DNA from: an uncultured Prevotellaceae bacterium | GTDB taxonomy: Bacteria; Bacteroidota; Bacteroidia; Bacteroidales; Bacteroidaceae | NCBI GenBank assembly: GCA_946415645.1 | Contig: CAMKTJ010000022.1 | Span: 1-38,207 of the forward strand | Direction of reading: 5' to 3' | DNA length: 38,207 nucleotides | In this document: positions 33,357 through 38,207 of the stretch, in pieces | Numbering within the stretch: the stretch's first letter is position 1 | Layout of the letters: each line of letters begins with the position of its first letter | Translations under genes and position numbers: made by a program | Notes under the pieces: model-generated | What the model was told of the DNA's origin: nothing | Database searches by the model: none | The model's input: only the letters and a program-made list of their open reading frames with translations

Positions 33357-33395
33357 TTAGCCTAGACACTTTTTGTGCCTAGGCTAAAACGTTTT
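33357..33395. terminator. Hairpin terminator between the sigma operon and pepT
   Basis: TTAGCCTAG (33357-33365) pairs perfectly with CTAGGCTAA (33379-33387); a CAC/GTG extension closes a TTTTT loop. The T-rich GTTTT (33391-33395) lies 3 bases beyond on the plus side. On the minus strand, CTTTTAT follows the stem, so it can serve pepT too. Confidence 0.7.
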
Positions 33396-33415
33396 ATCTC
33401 TAAGGAAAAAGAATT

Positions 33416-34645
33416 TTATCCCTTTGCAGTAATACGACAGATATTAACAACGGTCTGCATGGCTTTCTCCATATTCTGAACAGACACAAACTCATGACGA
33501 CCATGGAAGTTAAGTCCTCCTGCAAAGATATTGGGACAAGGCAACCCCTTGAAAGAAAGCTGGGCACCATCAGTACCACCACGGATGGGAATAACCTTGC
33601 AGAAGCCGCAAGCTTCCTCAATAGCTTGCTTGGCAATATCAGTAATATGAGGTTTATCACTAAGTTGTGAGAGCATGTTGTAATACTGGTCGGCAAGTTC
33701 CAGCAGAACTGTTCCTGCACCGTAGCGCTGGTTGAAACGCTCTACCATATCCATAAGAACCTTCTTTCGCATCTCAAACATCTGACGGTTATGGTCGCGA
33801 ATGATATAGGATAGCTTAGCCTCCTCAACAGTTCCCTGCATACCAGTAAGGTGATAGAAGCCCTCATACCCCTCGGTCTTTTGTGGAACCTCGTTCTGAG
33901 GCATCTCCTGAGCAAACTCTGTAGCAATAAGGACGGCATTCACCATTTTATCCTTAGCATAGCCCGGATGCACATTGCACCCCTTGACAGTTACCTTGGC
34001 ACCAGCGGCATTGAAGTTCTCATACTCTAATTCACCAACCTCGCCACCATCCATGGTATAAGCCCATTGGCAACCAAACTTCTCGACATCAAAAAGATGG
34101 GCACCGGCACCTATCTCCTCATCAGGATTAAAGCCTACACGAATCTTACCGTGTTCTATCTCGGGATGCTCCTGCAGGTATACAATTGCTGATACTATCT
34201 CGGCAATGCCCGCTTTATCATCAGCTCCCAACAGGGTATGACCGTCTGTAACAATAAGGTCCTCACCAATATGATCCTTCAACTCTGGAAAAGCAGACAC
34301 ACGGGTAACGATGTTCTCGGCTGCATCCAGGACGACATCCTTGCCGTCGTAATTTCGGATGACACGGGGTTTGATATCGGCTCCACTACAGTCAGGCGAT
34401 GTATCCATGTGGGCAATAAAGCCTATAGTGGGCACAGGGCGGTCCGTATTAGCTGGAAGGGTGGCATAGACGTAGGCATTCTCGTCCATACAGACATCCT
34501 CAAGGCCTAAAGCTGTAAGCTCGTCACGCAGATATTCTGCCAAAGCAAACTGCTTACGGGTGCTGGGACAGGAAGCGGATTCCTCGCTCGACTGGGTGTC
34601 AAAAGATACATATTTCAAGAAACGGTCTACCAATTGGGTATTCAT
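33416..34645 (-). CDS. pepT: Peptidase T (tripeptide aminopeptidase)
   Basis: 409 residues, typical of PepT (M20B). The two-zinc site is visible: His79 and Asp81 in AHMDTSPD, Asp142 in [12 protein letters not shown], the catalytic Glu pair in NPDEEIGAG (about 173-181), the Asp in YTMDGGEVG and the C-terminal His in [15 protein letters not shown] lid/dimer domain lies between about 210 and 320. It removes the N-terminal residue from tripeptides in the cytoplasm, the last steps of peptide use, which would suit an organism that lives on secreted proteases. Its gene is divergent from dnaG and convergent with the sigma operon. Confidence 0.96.
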   Translation of the reverse strand: MNTQLVDRFLKYVSFDTQSSEESASCPSTRKQFALAEYLRDELTALGLEDVCMDENAYVYATLPANTDRPVPTIGFIAHMDTSPDCSGADIKPRVIRNYDGKDVVLDAAENIVTRVSAFPELKDHIGEDLIVTDGHTLLGADDKAGIAEIVSAIVYLQEHPEIEHGKIRVGFNPDEEIGAGAHLFDVEKFGCQWAYTMDGGEVGELEYENFNAAGAKVTVKGCNVHPGYAKDKMVNAVLIATEFAQEMPQNEVPQKTEGYEGFYHLTGMQGTVEEAKLSYIIRDHNRQMFEMRKKVLMDMVERFNQRYGAGTVLLELADQYYNMLSQLSDKPHITDIAKQAIEEACGFCKVIPIRGGTDGAQLSFKGLPCPNIFAGGLNFHGRHEFVSVQNMEKAMQTVVNICRITAKG

Positions 34646-34673
34646 AATGCAATATTATTTACGGTTTACTCTG

Positions 34674-34681
34674 CAAACTTA
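34674..34681 (-). promoter_or_regulatory. -7 promoter element for pepT
   Basis: The minus strand reads TAAGTTTG, matching TAnnTTTG, 28 bases before the pepT ATG. No clear TTTG at -33 was found. Confidence 0.45.
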
Positions 34682-34724
34682 CACTTTTTTTCTGACAAGA
34701 AGGCCGTTTCTCGTAATTTTTATC

Positions 34725-34732
34725 TAAATTTG
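34725..34732 (+). promoter_or_regulatory. -7 promoter element for dnaG
   Basis: TAAATTTG matches TAnnTTTG, 18 bases before the dnaG ATG at 34751; the -33 element is weak. This position supports the shorter dnaG start. Confidence 0.5.
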
Positions 34733-34750
34733 CAAAGAAAAGAAAAGAGG

Positions 34751-36784
34751 ATGATAGACAGACTAACGGTAGACAAGATACTGGATGCGGCAAACATTGT
34801 GGATGTAGTGTCGGACTTTGTGACACTGAAACGTGCCGGTGCCAACCTGAAAGGGTTGTGCCCCTTCCATGATGACAATACGCCATCCTTTATGGTCTCG
34901 CCTGCCAAAAACCTGTGCAAATGCTTTGCCTGCGGCGAGGGAGGAAGTCCCGTACACTTCATCATGAAGCACGAACAACTCTCCTACCCCGATGCCCTGC
35001 GCTATCTGGCAAAGAAATACGGCATAGAGATTCAGGAGAAAGAACTGTCAAAGGAGGAGATGGAATCACGCAACGACCGCGACAGTATGTTCATCGTTAA
35101 TGAATGGGCGCGCGACTGGTTCCAAAACGAGTTGAACAACACCCCCGACGGCAAGGCCATAGGACTGGCTTACTTCCGTGGACGTGGCTTCCGTGATGAT
35201 ATTCTGAAAAGATTCCAGGTTGGATACAGCCCCAATAATCGAGAGCACACGCTGGCAGCAGATGCATTGAAGGCCGGCTATCAGGAGAAGTTCCTGACCA
35301 ACACTCCCAACGAGAAAGATACCAAGCTAAGCATAGGAACAGGCCTCTGCCTAAAGAATGAGCAGGACGGCAAGTTGCGCGACCGCTTCCGTGGACGTGT
35401 GATATGGCCCATCTTCACTATGAGCGGACGAGTAGCAGGCTTTGGCGGACGTGTATTAGATGCAGCCACCAAGGGCGTGAACGTGAAGTACATGAACTCG
35501 CCCGAAAGTCTTGTCTATAGCAAAAGGCGTGAGCTCTTCGGACTCTATCAGGCCAAGGAAGCTATCCGCAAGCAGGACCTCTGCTATCTGGTGGAAGGCT
35601 ATACGGATGTGATGGCCATGCACCAACAGGGCGTTGAGAATGTAGTAGCATCAAGCGGTACGGCACTGACCAACGAGCAGATACGCCTGATACACCGTAT
35701 GACCAATAACATCACCGTTATCTTTGATGGTGACGAAGCAGGCATCCATGCCAGCGAACGAGGCATAGATATGCTGTTGGCAGAAGGTATGAACGTAAAG
35801 CTATTGCTGCTGCCTGACGGCGATGACCCCGACAGCTTTGCTCGTAAGCACAACGCTACGGAATATCAGCAGTACCTGAAGGATAATCAAGTGGACTTTG
35901 TGAACTACAAGACCAGCCACTTGATGGAAAGTGCCAAGGACGATCCCACCAAGTTGGGACAACTGATACATAATGTATCTGAGAGTATTGCCGTGATACC
36001 CGACGAAATAACACGTGTGCTGTATATACGCCAAGCTGCACAGAAGCTGCACATGGAGGAGCGTCTGATTATGGAAGCCGTACAGAAGCAGATGCTGCGT
36101 CTAAAAGAAGAAAAACGCAAGGAGCAAGAACGGGAAGAAAGAAGAAAAGTGCCCGTAAACCCTGATGCCGGACCTGTAAAAGCAGATCCCACACAAGAGG
36201 ATATCCCCACTAAGACAGAAGTCATCATTCCACGCTCATCCAGAGAGAATCCACGTGAGCTTACCCTAATGCAAATGTTGGTACGCCACGGCGAGAAACT
36301 GATGTGCCAAATGCAAGACGAGAATGGCAACGACATCCCCCTGTCTGTGATAGAATATATACGCTATAGTCTGGAAGACGACGGAATAAAACTCTCAAAC
36401 CCTTTATATGAACGCATGTTAGAAGAAGGATTCAGACATATAAAGGAAGAGGGTTTCAAAGCGGAACACTTCTTTGTGAACCACCCGGATGCTGGCATAA
36501 ACAAGTTAGCTGCTAACCTATGCCTGGACAATGTTCCACTGAGCAAACTGCATGCCGAAATGCCTGCAGACGAGCGGTTGGATGAGATTATCCCCAACCT
36601 GGTGGCAAGCCTAAAACTGAATATAGTTCAGAATGAACTGAAGGCTATCATTGAAAAGACCAAGAAGCCTGAGATAAAGAATAACAAGGAAGAACTGCGT
36701 GCCTTGATGACTGCATTCTCAGAAAAAACAAAACTGGCTAAGGAACTGGCCAGGAGTTGTGGCGAGCGTGTTATCTTGAAATAA
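34751..36784 (+). CDS. dnaG: DNA primase
   Basis: 677 residues from the ATG at 34751, preceded by AAGAGG; an upstream in-frame extension of 39 residues is open but lies across the promoter. Domains: zinc-binding CHC2 motif (CPFHDD ... CFACGEGG, about 38-66), catalytic core, and Toprim with [16 protein letters not shown] and [16 protein letters not shown] (about 280-340). A lysine/glutamate-rich linker ([15 protein letters not shown], about 455-470) leads to a helical C-terminal helicase-interaction region. It makes RNA primers at the replication fork with DnaB. Its end overlaps the convergent folE by 14 bases. Confidence 0.96.
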   Translation: MIDRLTVDKILDAANIVDVVSDFVTLKRAGANLKGLCPFHDDNTPSFMVSPAKNLCKCFACGEGGSPVHFIMKHEQLSYPDALRYLAKKYGIEIQEKELSKEEMESRNDRDSMFIVNEWARDWFQNELNNTPDGKAIGLAYFRGRGFRDDILKRFQVGYSPNNREHTLAADALKAGYQEKFLTNTPNEKDTKLSIGTGLCLKNEQDGKLRDRFRGRVIWPIFTMSGRVAGFGGRVLDAATKGVNVKYMNSPESLVYSKRRELFGLYQAKEAIRKQDLCYLVEGYTDVMAMHQQGVENVVASSGTALTNEQIRLIHRMTNNITVIFDGDEAGIHASERGIDMLLAEGMNVKLLLLPDGDDPDSFARKHNATEYQQYLKDNQVDFVNYKTSHLMESAKDDPTKLGQLIHNVSESIAVIPDEITRVLYIRQAAQKLHMEERLIMEAVQKQMLRLKEEKRKEQEREERRKVPVNPDAGPVKADPTQEDIPTKTEVIIPRSSRENPRELTLMQMLVRHGEKLMCQMQDENGNDIPLSVIEYIRYSLEDDGIKLSNPLYERMLEEGFRHIKEEGFKAEHFFVNHPDAGINKLAANLCLDNVPLSKLHAEMPADERLDEIIPNLVASLKLNIVQNELKAIIEKTKKPEIKNNKEELRALMTAFSEKTKLAKELARSCGERVILK

Positions 36785-37331
36785 GTTGCAAGAATTCCTC
36801 GCGCGTCTTGGCCTGATTGAAGGCACCACAGAAATCACTGGTAGTAGTTATACTACCCTGCTTCTCTACACCACGCATCTGCATACACATATGCTGAGCC
36901 TCTATCACCACCATAACGCCTAATGGATTCAGGGCCTCCTGAATACACTCGCGTATCTGCTTGGTCATACGCTCCTGAATCTGCAAACGGTGCGAGAAGC
37001 AATCCACTACCCTGGCAATCTTACTAAGTCCTGTAACCTGTCCGTTAGGAATATAGGCTACATGCACCTTACCATAAAAGGGAAGCATGTGATGCTCGCA
37101 AAGAGAATAGAAATTGATGTCGCGAACAATGACCATCTGACGGTAGTCTTCGCTGAATTTTGCCGAATTAAGGATGGCTATGGGATCTTCTGCATATCCA
37201 CGGGTCAGTGTCTGCATAGCCTTAGCCACACGATGTGGAGTCTTAAGCAAGCCCTCACGGTTTGCATCCTCGCCCATAAGTTCAAGGATACGACGGACGT
37301 GTTCCTCTAATTCCTTTCCTACCTCTGTCAT
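36771..37331 (-). CDS. folE: GTP cyclohydrolase I
   Basis: 186 residues. The zinc ligands Cys78 and His81 in [12 protein letters not shown] and Cys149 in QHMCMQMRG are all present, as is the signature [18 protein letters not shown] and the C-terminal SDFCGAF. It converts GTP to 7,8-dihydroneopterin triphosphate, the first step of tetrahydrofolate synthesis, as a cytoplasmic homodecamer. It starts 2 bases after the end of the SPOR-domain gene, so the two are co-transcribed, probably with tpiA upstream, an arrangement common in Bacteroidales. The 3' end overlaps dnaG tail-to-tail by 14 bases. Confidence 0.97.
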   Translation of the reverse strand: MTEVGKELEEHVRRILELMGEDANREGLLKTPHRVAKAMQTLTRGYAEDPIAILNSAKFSEDYRQMVIVRDINFYSLCEHHMLPFYGKVHVAYIPNGQVTGLSKIARVVDCFSHRLQIQERMTKQIRECIQEALNPLGVMVVIEAQHMCMQMRGVEKQGSITTTSDFCGAFNQAKTREEFLQLISR

Positions 37332-37333
37332 AA

Positions 37334-37897
37334 TTATTCGCGTACGTTGATTTTACTCTTAATGATTACAGCCTCATCGAACCGGCCCGTCTCACGCATC
37401 TTGTGCAAATACTCGGATGCCTCCTCGTAAGTACGGAAGTCACCAGCACGGCAAATCCAATGTGGAGACTGGAATCCAGCATAGACAGACAACTCAGAGA
37501 AGAGACTCTTTACACGTTCTTTCATCATCAGAGCCTCACTCTTACCCTTTCTGGTGTTACCACCCAGATATACCTGAATGCGATAACCGTTCATACGGAT
37601 ACGCTGACCCGTAAGCTGCTGCACCTTGTTGGTATCAGACAGAACAGAGTCCACAATCTGAGGCGTCTTTACTGCAGTAGAGACATTCTTCTCCGTCTTG
37701 ACAGCAGCAGACTTTGGAGTGTCAGGCAACAGAGGAGAGGCTGTACCATTCACCAAATCGGAAATGATATAACTCTGATGCAACACAATCTTTCCTTGCC
37801 CGGGAGCCTGTTTCTGAATCTCCTCGGTATATTTTACCTGCGCATTAACCCATGCACAAGCAAAGGAAAGAGTTGATAGAAGGAGAACTTTCTTCAT
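37334..37897 (-). CDS. Secreted SPOR-domain protein
   Basis: 187 residues with a signal peptide ([19 protein letters not shown]). A flexible middle (about 55-100, Thr/Lys/Val-rich) leads to a C-terminal SPOR domain (about 103-185): [19 protein letters not shown], then [20 protein letters not shown] and [13 protein letters not shown] domains bind denuded peptidoglycan at division sites. The protein is periplasmic or outer-membrane-associated; there is no lipobox cysteine at the cleavage site. It lies 17 bases downstream of a terminator-like hairpin after tpiA, so expression probably comes from readthrough. Confidence 0.9.
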   Translation of the reverse strand: MKKVLLLSTLSFACAWVNAQVKYTEEIQKQAPGQGKIVLHQSYIISDLVNGTASPLLPDTPKSAAVKTEKNVSTAVKTPQIVDSVLSDTNKVQQLTGQRIRMNGYRIQVYLGGNTRKGKSEALMMKERVKSLFSELSVYAGFQSPHWICRAGDFRTYEEASEYLHKMRETGRFDEAVIIKSKINVRE

Positions 37898-37914
37898 GTA
37901 AGAACGTTGTAATG

Positions 37915-37955
37915 AAAAAATCAGGCTCGCAAGCCTTACGGCCTGCGAAACCTGA
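37915..37955 (-). terminator. tpiA terminator or attenuator
   Basis: An imperfect hairpin at 37921-37955 (TCAGG/CCTGA, TCGCA/TGCGA and GCC/GGC helices, loop TTAC) is followed on the minus strand by a run of six T (37915-37920). It lies between tpiA and the SPOR gene. Confidence 0.75.
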
Positions 37956-37969
37956 ATAGAATTATTTGA

Positions 37970-38207
<238 letters not shown>

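Noticed and set aside
34634..34750. N-terminal extension of DnaG by 39 residues
   Set aside because: It runs through the likely -7 element and the divergent pepT leader, and the family starts at [14 protein letters not shown] sequence.

Overview
The window looks like a chromosomal segment from a gut or oral Bacteroidales bacterium, most like Prevotella or a close relative. Three things point there. Several genes follow the Bacteroidetes promoter pattern (TTTG, 19-20 bp, TAnnTTTG) rather than Shine-Dalgarno-rich E. coli-type signals. Several families are typical of the phylum: a DUF5606 protein, a small PUR-domain protein, a long NusB of about 308 residues, a GlnAT-type long PurL and paired half-size chromate transporters. 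The secreted proteins combine BspA-type leucine-rich repeats with M60 peptidase domains and end in a short Prevotella-type C-terminal tail. No tRNA, rRNA, insertion sequence, phage gene or CRISPR array was seen.

Layout. 1-447 is the end of a ROK-family sugar kinase. 535-2715 (minus) is a three-gene overlapping operon: a secreted protein, an ECF sigma factor and a small membrane protein that is probably its anti-sigma factor. 2716-3508 is a long, structured non-coding interval. 3218-independent of that interval's function, purL (3509-7225) follows, translationally overlapping the first of two chromate-transporter halves. 8463-11773 (minus) is a housekeeping operon, nusB-yajC-ybbR-coaE-DUF5606. 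Divergent from it are the PUR-domain protein, ribosomal protein L25, peptidyl-tRNA hydrolase and an Hsp15-like S4 protein, followed closely by secreted GH30 and GH35 glycosidases.

18081-28118 (minus) holds three tandem paralogues of about 1,100 residues, each an M60 zinc metallopeptidase flanked by two homologous BspA-type repeat blocks. Just upstream of them is a membrane sensor with a histidine-kinase-like ATPase domain but no phospho-acceptor histidine. Divergent from the sensor is a second ECF sigma operon (29845-33166). Its second gene is a membrane protein that carries a SusC-type plug domain and a carboxypeptidase-regulatory-like domain but no beta-barrel. The window closes with pepT, dnaG, folE, a SPOR-domain protein and the end of tpiA.

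How it may work together (inference): the GH30 and GH35 enzymes converge on the M60 operon across a shared bidirectional terminator, which together would suit attack on O-glycosylated host glycoproteins such as mucin. The degenerate sensor and the plug-bearing sigma/anti-sigma operon next to it are candidate regulators. Several unusual short repeats stand out: a 21-bp-phased palindrome array, a 9-bp-phased CTAG array, a GGTAYATG array with a large hairpin, and a frame-shifting heptamer repeat inside purL.
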